From Paenibacillus sambharensis (GTDB lineage: Bacteria > Bacillota > Bacilli > Paenibacillales > Paenibacillaceae): DNA of 64,000 nucleotides. Made by a program: the position numbers and the translations under genes. The stretch lies in the NCBI RefSeq assembly GCF_003233845.1, contig NZ_QKRB01000054.1:124001-188000 (forward strand), in the 5' to 3' direction. A model generated the notes under the pieces. That model had not been told where the DNA came from. It saw only the letters and a program-made list of their open reading frames with translations, and ran no database searches. Position 1 is the first letter of the stretch, and every line of letters starts with the position of its first letter. Of this stretch, positions 55,140 to 63,382 are shown one piece after another.

Positions 55140-55922
55140 ATGAGAAGAAAGCTGTTAATCACGGGTGCGGCTGGTGTCGTAGGGAGCGCCATTCTGGAGG
55201 GACTGCGCGAGAAGGACAAGTATGAGATTGTAGCCGGCGATATCCGGGGCGATGAGGACAAGGGGATAGAGGAGCTGGATGTGACTGACCCGGAGAGGCT
55301 TCTTGAGCTGACGGAGGGAGTGGATACGATTCTGCATATCGCTTGGGCGAAGGATCAGGAGGATTTTCTCGGCAAGGTGCTGCCTATTAATGTAACAGGG
55401 GCTTATCACATTTATGAAGCGGCCCGCAAGAATGGGGTCAAGCGGGTCATCTTCGCAAGCTCCAATCATGCAACCGGCTTCTATGAGGTGGACGAAGAGA
55501 TTGGCGCTGCCGATCCCTACCGGCCGGACAGCTTCTACGGACTAAGCAAGTGCTATATTGAGCTGCTGGGACGGTTGTATTCAGACAAATACGGTATATC
55601 TTCCTTTAATATGCGAATCGGCAACTTTCCGGGTGATGATTGTCCTCATTCGGACCGGGCAGCCCATATTTGGATTTCCGCGAGGGACCTTGTGCAGCTG
55701 ACAGAGCGGTGTATTGAAGCGGATAAGGACATGAAGTTCCTGGCCATGTACGGCACGTCGAACAACTCGGATAATTATTACGACATTAGTTATCTGGATG
55801 AGCTGATCGGCTACAAGCCGCTTGATAATGCTGCCGAGGTGATGGAAGGAGCAAGATGTGCGGGAGAAGCCGTCAAGCATGACGAAACAGAATACAAGGG
55901 CGGTGTCTGGTCGGATAAATAA
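55140..55922 (+). CDS. NAD-dependent uronate dehydrogenase-like protein
   Basis: Short-chain/epimerase-fold enzyme of 260 aa. The NAD loop is ITGAAGVVGSAI, the catalytic YxxxK is in SFYGLSKCYIE, and the stretch YEAARKNGVKRVIFASSNHATGFY strongly resembles uronate dehydrogenases (Udh), which oxidise galacturonate or glucuronate to aldarolactones. AGGTGGAGGG before the ATG at 55140 rules out the ATG at 55089. The adjacent pectin locus supports a galacturonate role. A different sugar-nucleotide epimerase activity cannot be excluded from sequence alone. Confidence 0.8.
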   Translation: MRRKLLITGAAGVVGSAILEGLREKDKYEIVAGDIRGDEDKGIEELDVTDPERLLELTEGVDTILHIAWAKDQEDFLGKVLPINVTGAYHIYEAARKNGVKRVIFASSNHATGFYEVDEEIGAADPYRPDSFYGLSKCYIELLGRLYSDKYGISSFNMRIGNFPGDDCPHSDRAAHIWISARDLVQLTERCIEADKDMKFLAMYGTSNNSDNYYDISYLDELIGYKPLDNAAEVMEGARCAGEAVKHDETEYKGGVWSDK

Positions 55923-55968
55923 TACAAGGGGCGCCTGCCGCAATCATGCGGACAGGCGCCCCTTGTAT
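55922..55968. terminator. Very long hairpin between the convergent udh-like and YesS-like genes
   Basis: ATACAAGGGGCGCCTG pairs perfectly with CAGGCGCCCCTTGTAT (16 bp), and the loop holds a further CCGC/GCGG stem. It starts at the stop codon of the dehydrogenase. No U-tract is present, so it may act as a bidirectional barrier or RNA stabiliser. Confidence 0.7.
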
Positions 55969-56013
55969 ACACAGGTTCGCCGGCAGAGCCCCAAACGGAA
56001 CGGCCGAGAAGAC

Positions 56014-58332
56014 TTAGCTGCCGGGGCTGCTGTACTGCTTCCGGTACTGTCCAGGTGTCATGTTCTCCTGCTTGCGGAAGGAGCGGATGAAATTTTGAGA
56101 GTTGTTGTAGGTCAGCCGCTCAGCAATATCCTTGATTGACATATCGGTTTCGACGAGCCACTGCTTGGCCTTGTTAAGGCGGTACTGGAACAGGTATTCA
56201 CTGAAGGTCAGATTGGTTTCCTTCTTGAAGACACTGCTCAAATAAAAGGCATTGTAATGAAGCCGGGAAGCACATTTCTCGAGAGTAAGGTCCGTCTCAT
56301 ATTCATGCTGGATCATGGTTATGATCCGTTCGGACAGATTATGGTACTGTGACTCCTGACGCTGCCGGAACACGTCCGCCATGGGAATGATGAGGCGCAG
56401 GCGGAACCAGCTGTCGATCTCGGGATAGACGTACAGCTGCAGCAGTTCATCATATACCGAGCTTTCCTGCAGGCCAAGCTGCTGCCACCGGATCCCTGCT
56501 TCCTGCATAACAATGAGCAGCGCATTCAGCAGCCGGATGAGCGAGATCTGGTATTCCCTGGGCGTGTGTTCACTGGAAAATATTTGATCGAGGCACTGCT
56601 TCAGAAGCTCCAGCGCCTTCGCCTCATCCGCAAGCTTGACCGCATCGGTCAACTGGTTTTCCAGCTGTTTGGGATAGAAGCTAACCCCGGAATGCTTGCC
56701 TTCGTTAAGGCTGTAATAAGGAATAATGACGCCCTTGCCAAACTTCAGCCTGTGCTTGAGTGCTTCCAGCCCTTCCTGGTAAGCCCGTCCGGCTTTCTTA
56801 AGTGAATCGAAGGGAAGGCTGATTCCAATGCTGACGTCAAGGTCCAGATAATGCTTCAGCTGCTGCTGAATTTGCTCCGTCAGCTTATAGATATTATTAC
56901 CGAATTCCTCCTCTGATCTGCCTGCCGAACCGACAAGCGTTACCTGCGTCTGATCAACAATGACGGGAGGCAGCCTGTCGCCCGGAGGGATCATTTCCTC
57001 CACAATGTTATTAATCGCGAAGAGCAGAAGATCCTGGTCCTTCGGACTGTACCGGGTATCATCCAGGCTGTCAATCTGAAGCGTCATCACAATGAGCCGC
57101 TGCCAGTCATCGACCTGCCTGTCATAGCCTAACAACCGGAATCGCTCCATGATCTCGCCTGGCGCAAGCTGATCTTGATAAAGTCTCAGCAGGAAGTAGG
57201 TGCGGACCTGACGGCTTGTCTGATCAAGCTCTTCCTGCAGCTGGGTATTGGAAGCAAACAGCGCCTTAATGTGGGCGTCGATTACCTGCAGCTCATTCCT
57301 GCTGGTCGCGATATGAACAGGCAGCCGCTCGGCAATGGCCTGAAACATCTGTCTGATCGGCATGTATACCTTCCGGCTGCCCAGCCAGAGGAATAAGACA
57401 GCCAGTATAACCATAAGAGCGCTTACATAAAAGGTAAACCATCCTATCGAACGGGCTTCCCGGGTATACTCGCCCATCTCCGTAAAAGAGGCATATACCC
57501 AGCCATTAAAGGAGGAGCGCACATAAGTGACTGATAGCTCCCTGCCGCCAGCATCAAGGGTGAATTGACCGGCATCACCGGCGAACAGGTCCGGCTCAAG
57601 ATTTCTCCCCTCGGGCGTTTCATGAAGATATTTGCCGGTCATGGACGGCTGCGGGTGGGCGACGATCCGGTAATCACTCCCCAGCACCATGGTGCGCTTG
57701 GAGCTGTCCTGATTGCCCAGCGTGGCGCCCAGCTGGCAGCTCGGAATGGTGGCGAACGCCGCGCCGCGCTTCTCGCCAAGATGAAGAAGAGGCATTTTTT
57801 TGACCAGTACAATGGTATGGCTGCAGCCGTAGCTCTCATTATCACTGGAGCCGATCGTGCCGGTTTCAAGCAGCACCCAGCTGGTGCTCTCGGGGAGCTT
57901 CATCAGCTCGGACAGGGTCTCCTGATGCTCATAGCCAGAAAATGTGTACAGCCCCCGGTTGTTGATCAGCCAATCCTTGGAGGCGTTAGCCAGAATGACA
58001 TCGGTCACATGCGTTTCCGGTGACTGAAGCAGGCTGAGCTCACGCTTGAGGTTATAGTACAGCTGAAAATCATGGTAGGTAAGCTGGCGGTACAGCGCCT
58101 CCTGCAGCTGATTGGTATTGATGACATAGTTAAGTGTATAGTCGATTGTCCGGAGAATCTGCTCGGTACTGCCGTTAATCTGGCTCATGATCTGCAGATT
58201 GCTTTCGTTAACCTGCTGTTGAATGGACGCGGATGACTTCTGGAAGGAGAAGTACCCGAGTGCCAGCAGGGGTAGGACACTGACGGCGCAGCCGAATAGG
58301 ATCATTTTGCTGAAGAGGCTGAATCTGCTCAT
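56014..58332 (-). CDS. Membrane-bound AraC-family regulator (YesS-like)
   Basis: This is a 772-aa one-component sensor-regulator. The N-terminal membrane segment (about residues 10-30) and a second at about 290-312 (WFTFYVSALMVILAVLFLWLG) enclose an extracellular Cache-like sensor. A cytoplasmic linker resembling a degenerate GGDEF-like region (DLDVSIGISLPFDSLKKAGRAYQEGLEAL) follows, then a C-terminal AraC HTH pair (about 668-768) with YLSSVFKKETNLTFSEYLFQYRLNKAKQWL and NFIRSFRKQENMTPGQYRKQY. B. subtilis YesS controls rhamnogalacturonan genes. AGGAGGAG precedes the ATG. It is divergent from the pectin operon it probably activates. Confidence 0.9.
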   Translation of the reverse strand: MSRFSLFSKMILFGCAVSVLPLLALGYFSFQKSSASIQQQVNESNLQIMSQINGSTEQILRTIDYTLNYVINTNQLQEALYRQLTYHDFQLYYNLKRELSLLQSPETHVTDVILANASKDWLINNRGLYTFSGYEHQETLSELMKLPESTSWVLLETGTIGSSDNESYGCSHTIVLVKKMPLLHLGEKRGAAFATIPSCQLGATLGNQDSSKRTMVLGSDYRIVAHPQPSMTGKYLHETPEGRNLEPDLFAGDAGQFTLDAGGRELSVTYVRSSFNGWVYASFTEMGEYTREARSIGWFTFYVSALMVILAVLFLWLGSRKVYMPIRQMFQAIAERLPVHIATSRNELQVIDAHIKALFASNTQLQEELDQTSRQVRTYFLLRLYQDQLAPGEIMERFRLLGYDRQVDDWQRLIVMTLQIDSLDDTRYSPKDQDLLLFAINNIVEEMIPPGDRLPPVIVDQTQVTLVGSAGRSEEEFGNNIYKLTEQIQQQLKHYLDLDVSIGISLPFDSLKKAGRAYQEGLEALKHRLKFGKGVIIPYYSLNEGKHSGVSFYPKQLENQLTDAVKLADEAKALELLKQCLDQIFSSEHTPREYQISLIRLLNALLIVMQEAGIRWQQLGLQESSVYDELLQLYVYPEIDSWFRLRLIIPMADVFRQRQESQYHNLSERIITMIQHEYETDLTLEKCASRLHYNAFYLSSVFKKETNLTFSEYLFQYRLNKAKQWLVETDMSIKDIAERLTYNNSQNFIRSFRKQENMTPGQYRKQYSSPGS

Positions 58333-58417
58333 AACGGTCGTTTCTCCTCCTGTTTATGCAGATGGCTGGCTCTTGCCTGGGATGTCGCCATCCTGATTCA
58401 ACTTATCATTGTGACAG

Positions 58418-58478
58418 GGATAATCATTAGATCAGATTGTCCTGTGTTTTATGCGGACAGTGCGGATTAATCATCTAT
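58418..58478 (+). promoter_or_regulatory. Direct repeats in the YesS-pectin divergent region
   Basis: GGATAATCATTAGAT (58418-58432) and GGATTAATCATCTAT (58464-58478) share GGAT-AATCAT-AT and start 46 bp apart. They lie about 105 and 59 bp upstream of the predicted start of the pectin transcript, as expected for direct repeats bound by an AraC-type activator. Confidence 0.45.
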
Positions 58479-58493
58479 TCTTCCAACAGGCGC

Positions 58494-58523
58494 TTGATCC
58501 CTCCGGGTGTCCTGCGATATGCT
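58494..58523 (+). promoter_or_regulatory. Candidate promoter of the pectin/rhamnogalacturonan operon
   Basis: TTGATC (58494-58499), an 18-bp spacer and TATGCT (58518-58523). The weak match and long spacer fit an activator-dependent promoter. Confidence 0.5.
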
Positions 58524-58571
58524 GAGAAGAGGATGCCAAATATTAGGTTGCCAGGGAGGGGGCTTAACGTG

Positions 58572-60131
58572 ATGACAGCCGGGAACATGCGTCTATTGTC
58601 GGCCGCTGTTCTGCTGCTGGTATTGATTGGATGCACGTATAGTGTAGCACAAAATGAAAGCGCTATCCCTCAGAATGATACGTTCTTCTCCTTAGAGGAT
58701 GTGTCGCGCAACGAAGCGGGAGGGAAGCGGATGACGCTGACCATTATGGCAGATCTTCATACGCCGCAGGTGCCGGGTGACCGGATTGAGCGGGAGCTGG
58801 AAGCCTTGACCGGCACGGAACTCGTTATTGACTGGGTACCGGATGACAGCTATGACGAGAAGATGCAGGCTGCCTTTGCCACTGGTTCTCTTCCGCAGGC
58901 GGTATATATCAAGAACGCGGCTTCGCTGGAGATGTACCGGCAGGCCTTCCGGAGCGGCTTGTTCTGGGAGATTGGCCCGCTGCTGAGCGAGTTCCCCCAT
59001 CTCCGCAAGCTGGAGACAGAGGTGCTCCGCAACACGGCGGTGGACGGTAAAATATATGGCTTGTACCAGGAACGTCCGCTGTCTCGGCAGGGAATTATAT
59101 ACCGCAAGGACTGGGCTGACCGGCTGGGGCTGAAGGAGCCGACAACAATTGATGAGCTGTATGTCATGCTTAAGCGGTTTACGGAAGAGGATCCTGACGG
59201 GAACGGCCTCGACGACACCGTTGGTCTTGCAAACCGCAGTGATCTGGTATATGGAGCATTCAAGACAGTAGGGTCCTATTTTGGCACGCCGAACGGCTGG
59301 GGAATAGACAACGGCAGATTGAAGCCGGAATTTATGTTTCGTGCTTATAAGGAGACGCTGCAATTCTTCCGCAAGCTGCATCAGGAAGGTCTGATGAATC
59401 GCAATTTCGCGGTGACGGGCAAGCAGGACCAGGCTGATCTATTCGTAAGCGGGAGAGCCGGCGTGTACATTGGAGCTATGGTCAATGTTCAGACCCTGCA
59501 TGCACAGCTTCAGGCGGTTGATCCGGATGCTGAGCTGGATGTGCATAACCGTATCTATGGACCGCAGGGCTATGGAATCTGGTCCATACCCGGTTACAGC
59601 TCCGTCGTCCTCTTCCCCAAATCGGCTGTTGCCACAGAGGGAGAACTGCGAAGTATTCTTGCCTTCTACGATAAGCTGATGACACCACAGGCAGCAAATT
59701 TGCTGTTCTGGGGCGTAGAGCAGGAGCACTATCAGCTGGTTGACGGAAGAGCTGTTCTTCAGGAGCCGTACAGCCGGTTTGAGGAGGAAGTAAAGCCTTA
59801 CCAGGCGCTTCAGATCGGCGGCCCGCGCACCATTGACATGCTCAAGCCGGATTATGAGCTTCCTGCCAGAGATAAGGCAGAAGCGCTGACGCTCGAGAAT
59901 GAGGCCTATCTCATTGATGATCCGACAGCGGCGTTAGATTCGAGGACCTCTAGCGCCCTCGGCATTAGGCTGCAGGAAATCATCCGGGATGCGACCTTCC
60001 AATATATTATGGGGGATCTGGACGACAAGGGATTCGACCAAGCGGTTCTCCAGTGGATGGAGAAGGGCGGAAGCGACATTGTGGCGGAATACAATGAGGC
60101 TTACAAGCAGCAGGAGCCGGGTTTGAGATGA
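58572..60131 (+). CDS. Extracellular solute-binding lipoprotein (YtcQ/LplA-like)
   Basis: This is a 519-aa oligosaccharide-binding protein. The ATG at 58572 follows AGGGAGGGGG; the upstream frame to 58437 is not used. The signal peptide ends in the lipobox VLIGC. The body has TLTIMADLHTPQVPGDRIERELEALTGTELVIDWVPDDSYDEKMQAAFATGSLP and a C-terminal MEKGGSDIVAEYNEAYKQQ, typical of the large LplA/YtcQ class. No permease or ATPase gene follows, so it is an orphan binding protein here and probably uses permeases elsewhere. The context suggests a rhamnogalacturonan or pectin oligosaccharide ligand. Confidence 0.87.
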   Translation: MTAGNMRLLSAAVLLLVLIGCTYSVAQNESAIPQNDTFFSLEDVSRNEAGGKRMTLTIMADLHTPQVPGDRIERELEALTGTELVIDWVPDDSYDEKMQAAFATGSLPQAVYIKNAASLEMYRQAFRSGLFWEIGPLLSEFPHLRKLETEVLRNTAVDGKIYGLYQERPLSRQGIIYRKDWADRLGLKEPTTIDELYVMLKRFTEEDPDGNGLDDTVGLANRSDLVYGAFKTVGSYFGTPNGWGIDNGRLKPEFMFRAYKETLQFFRKLHQEGLMNRNFAVTGKQDQADLFVSGRAGVYIGAMVNVQTLHAQLQAVDPDAELDVHNRIYGPQGYGIWSIPGYSSVVLFPKSAVATEGELRSILAFYDKLMTPQAANLLFWGVEQEHYQLVDGRAVLQEPYSRFEEEVKPYQALQIGGPRTIDMLKPDYELPARDKAEALTLENEAYLIDDPTAALDSRTSSALGIRLQEIIRDATFQYIMGDLDDKGFDQAVLQWMEKGGSDIVAEYNEAYKQQEPGLR

Positions 60132-60155
60132 AACGGGCGGAGGTGGGGATAAGCC

Positions 60156-61250
60156 ATGCAAGGTAACAGAAGAACTGCAACAGAGGCGGGACAGACCGGC
60201 TGGGCGCCGGACGGGGCGCTTGAGAGGCTGATGGAGAAGCTGGAAGAGGAGCGGAAGACTTACGCTTCCGCACATACCCGGGAAGAGAGGAAGGCGAAGC
60301 TGCTCGCCTCTCTGCACCGCACACTGGGCAATTTCGATACTTTGAAGGAAGAAGGAGGCCCGCTTGCCTCGAGGCAGCTGGAGCGGGTTGAAACTGCCCG
60401 GATGATTCGGGAACGCGTCGAATTTACAGCGGGCTATGGGCTGCAGGTGCCGGCCTATGCGGTGTGGAGCAGGGAGGCTGGCGGCGGCAGGCTTCCTGCC
60501 GTGCTTGCTCTCCACGGGCATGGCAGCGGCAGCCGGGACATGCTTGGGCTGAATCCGGACGGCACACCGAAGCCGGAAGGCCCGGGTATTCACGGTAATA
60601 CGGTTGAGGCTCTGGCGCAAAGGGGATTCCTTGTTCTGGTGCCGGAGATTGCGGGATTCGGAGACAGGAGGCTTGAGCGGGACGCAGGACGAACCGAACC
60701 TGCGGCTAATTCCTGCTTCGGGCTGGCGGCCGCTCTGCTGATGACGGGGAGGACATTAGCCGGATTGCGTGTCTTTGAAGCGAGAAGGGCGCTAGACTAC
60801 CTGGAGACCAGGTCTGATGTCGATGCGGAACGTGTCGGCTGTATTGGCTTCTCCGGAGGTGGTATGGTCGCTTCCTTGACGGCAGCTGTGGAAGGGCGGA
60901 TCCGTGCCGCTGTTATCTGCGGTTACGGCAGTACATACCGGGACAGTATTCTAGCCAGGCAGCACTGCCTGGATAATTACCTGCCCGGCATTCTCCAGGA
61001 AGCGGAAATGCCGGAACTGCTGGGGCTGATAGCACCGAGGCCGCTATTCTTGGAGTCTGGCCGTTCCGATCATCTGTTCCCGGCGGAAGCGGTTCAGGCT
61101 GCGGCAGACTACTTGGAGCAGCTGTACGCAGAACTGGGCGCGGCAGACAGCTTCGGACTTGACCTCTTTGAGGGAGGGCACGAAATCAGGGGAGACCGGT
61201 CATTTGATTGGCTGCAGACGAAGGTGAAGGAGGAGAAGGAACATGCTTGA
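60156..61250 (+). CDS. Alpha/beta hydrolase, probable carbohydrate esterase
   Basis: This is a 364-aa alpha/beta hydrolase without signal peptide or membrane segment. The nucleophile serine lies in the elbow CIGFSGGGMVAS (about residue 230), the acid Asp in LESGRSDHLFP (about 307) and the base His in FEGGHEI. LPAVLALHGHGSG forms the oxyanion region. The layout (helical N-terminus, dienelactone-hydrolase-like core) matches acetyl-xylan-esterase-type families (Abhydrolase_7). Substrate is unknown; the operon suggests a pectic oligosaccharide acetyl ester. It overlaps the next gene by 8 bp. Confidence 0.8.
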   Translation: MQGNRRTATEAGQTGWAPDGALERLMEKLEEERKTYASAHTREERKAKLLASLHRTLGNFDTLKEEGGPLASRQLERVETARMIRERVEFTAGYGLQVPAYAVWSREAGGGRLPAVLALHGHGSGSRDMLGLNPDGTPKPEGPGIHGNTVEALAQRGFLVLVPEIAGFGDRRLERDAGRTEPAANSCFGLAAALLMTGRTLAGLRVFEARRALDYLETRSDVDAERVGCIGFSGGGMVASLTAAVEGRIRAAVICGYGSTYRDSILARQHCLDNYLPGILQEAEMPELLGLIAPRPLFLESGRSDHLFPAEAVQAAADYLEQLYAELGAADSFGLDLFEGGHEIRGDRSFDWLQTKVKEEKEHA

Positions 61251-62322
61251 CCGCATGGTTTCCATGCCGGGAGACATTGTGATACAGGGCGTCGGTCTTC
61301 ACAATATTGCTGAGATTGAGGAGCTGGGAGAGGGACGGGGGATCCAGCTGTCGCGGGTGCCGGCCAAGGTGCGGCTGGCGCTGAATGAGAAGGCGCAGGG
61401 GCGGGCGCTTCTTGGCGCGGGATCGGAGCTTCGCTTCAATCTGGAGGGGGATGAAGCGATCCTTACCTTCCTCCATGAACCTCTGGACCGTTCAGCAGGC
61501 TTCGCCGGACCCAAGGGCGTCTTTGAGGTTTATCAGGGGGATTACCAGGGTGCCTATGATACTACCCCTCAGCTGATGGCGGAGGGTGGTGAGACCAGGC
61601 TTGTTGTCCGCCGCAGCCGCAAGCATGAGCAGCTGTTAAGGCGCCGGTATGACGAAGGGCTGCTGACCTTTGATCCGTCCCTGCTGCGGGTTATGCTTCC
61701 GAATGATCTTCAGGTCCGCCTGCATCGCATTGAAGGAGCTGTGACGCCTCCAAGGCGTGGCCAGGCGCCGGCTGGAAGGCTGCTTGTGTACGGATCATCC
61801 ATTACGGCTGGCGGCGATGCCGTGCTGCCTTCAGGCAGCTATGCGCATGCAGCAGCCCGGCGTCTTGGAACCGATCTTATTAATCTGGGCTTCTCGGGAA
61901 GCTGTCATGTGGAACCGGCAATGGCGGACTATATAGCCGCCAGAGGGGATTGGCACTATGCTGTGCTGGAGCTCGGTGTCAATGTGATCGATTTCATGCC
62001 TCTGGCCGAGTTTGAGCAGCGGGTACGCTATATGCTGCGCACCATCGCCGACAGCAGCAGGGACAGATGGGTGTTCTGCACGGATCTCTTCACCTGTCAC
62101 CGGGACTATGACCGGGATCCGTTGATCGCCGAGTACCGCGATATTGTCCGCCGTACGGTCAGGTCGCTTAAGCAGGAGACAATCGTTTATATTTCAGGCC
62201 GCGAGCTGCTGCCGGATGACCGGGCACTGACCATTGACCTGCTCCATCCGTCAGCGGAAGGCATGCAGGAAATAGCGCGCAGGCTGGCCCGCCGAATTCG
62301 GCTGCATGCAGAGCCGCAGTAG
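61243..62322 (+). CDS. SGNH/GDSL esterase with N-terminal beta domain
   Basis: This is a 359-aa cytoplasmic protein. An N-terminal beta-rich domain of about 175 residues precedes an SGNH hydrolase: block I VYGSSITAGGDA, block II NLGFSGSC, block III LELGVNVID and block V DLLHPSAEGMQEIA. This arrangement is like the CE2-type and related acetylesterases. It has no signal peptide. It overlaps the upstream hydrolase gene by 8 bp, so the two are coupled. Probable role: removal of acetyl groups from imported pectic oligosaccharides (inferred). Confidence 0.8.
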   Translation: MLDRMVSMPGDIVIQGVGLHNIAEIEELGEGRGIQLSRVPAKVRLALNEKAQGRALLGAGSELRFNLEGDEAILTFLHEPLDRSAGFAGPKGVFEVYQGDYQGAYDTTPQLMAEGGETRLVVRRSRKHEQLLRRRYDEGLLTFDPSLLRVMLPNDLQVRLHRIEGAVTPPRRGQAPAGRLLVYGSSITAGGDAVLPSGSYAHAAARRLGTDLINLGFSGSCHVEPAMADYIAARGDWHYAVLELGVNVIDFMPLAEFEQRVRYMLRTIADSSRDRWVFCTDLFTCHRDYDRDPLIAEYRDIVRRTVRSLKQETIVYISGRELLPDDRALTIDLLHPSAEGMQEIARRLARRIRLHAEPQ

Positions 62323-62365
62323 GTGCAAGCAGGTGAACTTTCTTGAGGAGAGGAGGGGCGCGTTC

Positions 62366-63367
62366 ATGATCATTGTAGCAGCTGACGGAAGCGGTGATTA
62401 CCGCACCGTGCAGGAAGCCATTGATGCAGCTGATGCTTATGGGAGCGCGGAGCCGGTTACGATCCGGGTCCGCAGCGGTATTTACAAGGAGAAGGTGACT
62501 GTCGGACGGCCGGGTATAACACTAGTTGGCGATCATGCGGAGAGCACCATCATCACCTACGATGATTACGCCCGGAAGCGGTTTCCGGACGGGGAACACT
62601 ATCATACCTTCAACTCTTACAGCTTTCTTGTTGCGGCGGATGATTTTACGGCTGAGCAGCTTACCTTCGCGAACACGGCTGGCCCGGGCGAGCGTGTGGG
62701 CCAGGCGCTTGCTGTGTATGCGGATGGGGACCGGACTATATTCCGGCGGTGCCGTTTCCTCGGAGCTCAGGATACGCTGTTTACCGGGCCGCTGCCGCCG
62801 CAGCCGAAGGAGAGAGCGAGCTTCGGCGGACCGCGGGACAGTTTGCCAAGGCGGGACACCCGCCAATATTATGAAGACTGCTACCTGGAGGGGGATATTG
62901 ATTTTATATTTGGCTCGGCAGCAGCTTATTTCTACCGCTGTGAGCTCTTCTCCAGGCGGCGAGAGCCGCAATGGAAGGAGGAGGGGGCAGGTCTGCCTGT
63001 GATCCAAGGCTGGATAACGGCAGCTTCAACGCCGGAGCATGCTCTCTACGGGTATGTGTTCGATAACTGCCGGCTTACCGGGGATGCTCCGGCAGGCAGT
63101 GTCTATCTGGGCAGGCCGTGGCGTGATCATGCCCATACTGTGTTTAAGAACTGCTGGATGGGTGCCCATATTAAGCCGGAGGGCTGGGATAACTGGGGCA
63201 GGCCGCACTGCGAGCATCTTGTCCGTTACGAGGAGTACGGCAGCACAGGACCGGGCGCAAGTCCCTTACAGCGGGTCAGCTGGTCCAGGCAGCTGCTCCC
63301 GGAGGAAGCAGAACGCTATACAGCAGCGCATGTTCTGGCAGGGCATGACGGCTGGTATCCGAGATAA
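62366..63367 (+). CDS. Pectin methylesterase (CE8), cytoplasmic
   Basis: Right-handed beta-helix esterase of 333 aa that hydrolyses methyl esters of galacturonan. CE8 signatures are all visible: SGIYKEKV, GQALAVYADGDRTIFRRCRFLGAQDTLF (with the catalytic Asp), DFIFGSAAAYFYRC (second Asp) and LGRPWRDHA. Between them a stretch with PKERASFGGPRDSLPRRD is an insertion. The ATG at 62366 follows AGGAGGGG and gives a protein starting MIIVAADGSGDYRTVQ with no signal peptide, so it acts on imported methylated oligogalacturonides. The frame upstream to 62306 overlaps the previous gene and is not used. Confidence 0.93.
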   Translation: MIIVAADGSGDYRTVQEAIDAADAYGSAEPVTIRVRSGIYKEKVTVGRPGITLVGDHAESTIITYDDYARKRFPDGEHYHTFNSYSFLVAADDFTAEQLTFANTAGPGERVGQALAVYADGDRTIFRRCRFLGAQDTLFTGPLPPQPKERASFGGPRDSLPRRDTRQYYEDCYLEGDIDFIFGSAAAYFYRCELFSRRREPQWKEEGAGLPVIQGWITAASTPEHALYGYVFDNCRLTGDAPAGSVYLGRPWRDHAHTVFKNCWMGAHIKPEGWDNWGRPHCEHLVRYEEYGSTGPGASPLQRVSWSRQLLPEEAERYTAAHVLAGHDGWYPR

Positions 63368-63382
63368 GGGGGATGACAAGGA

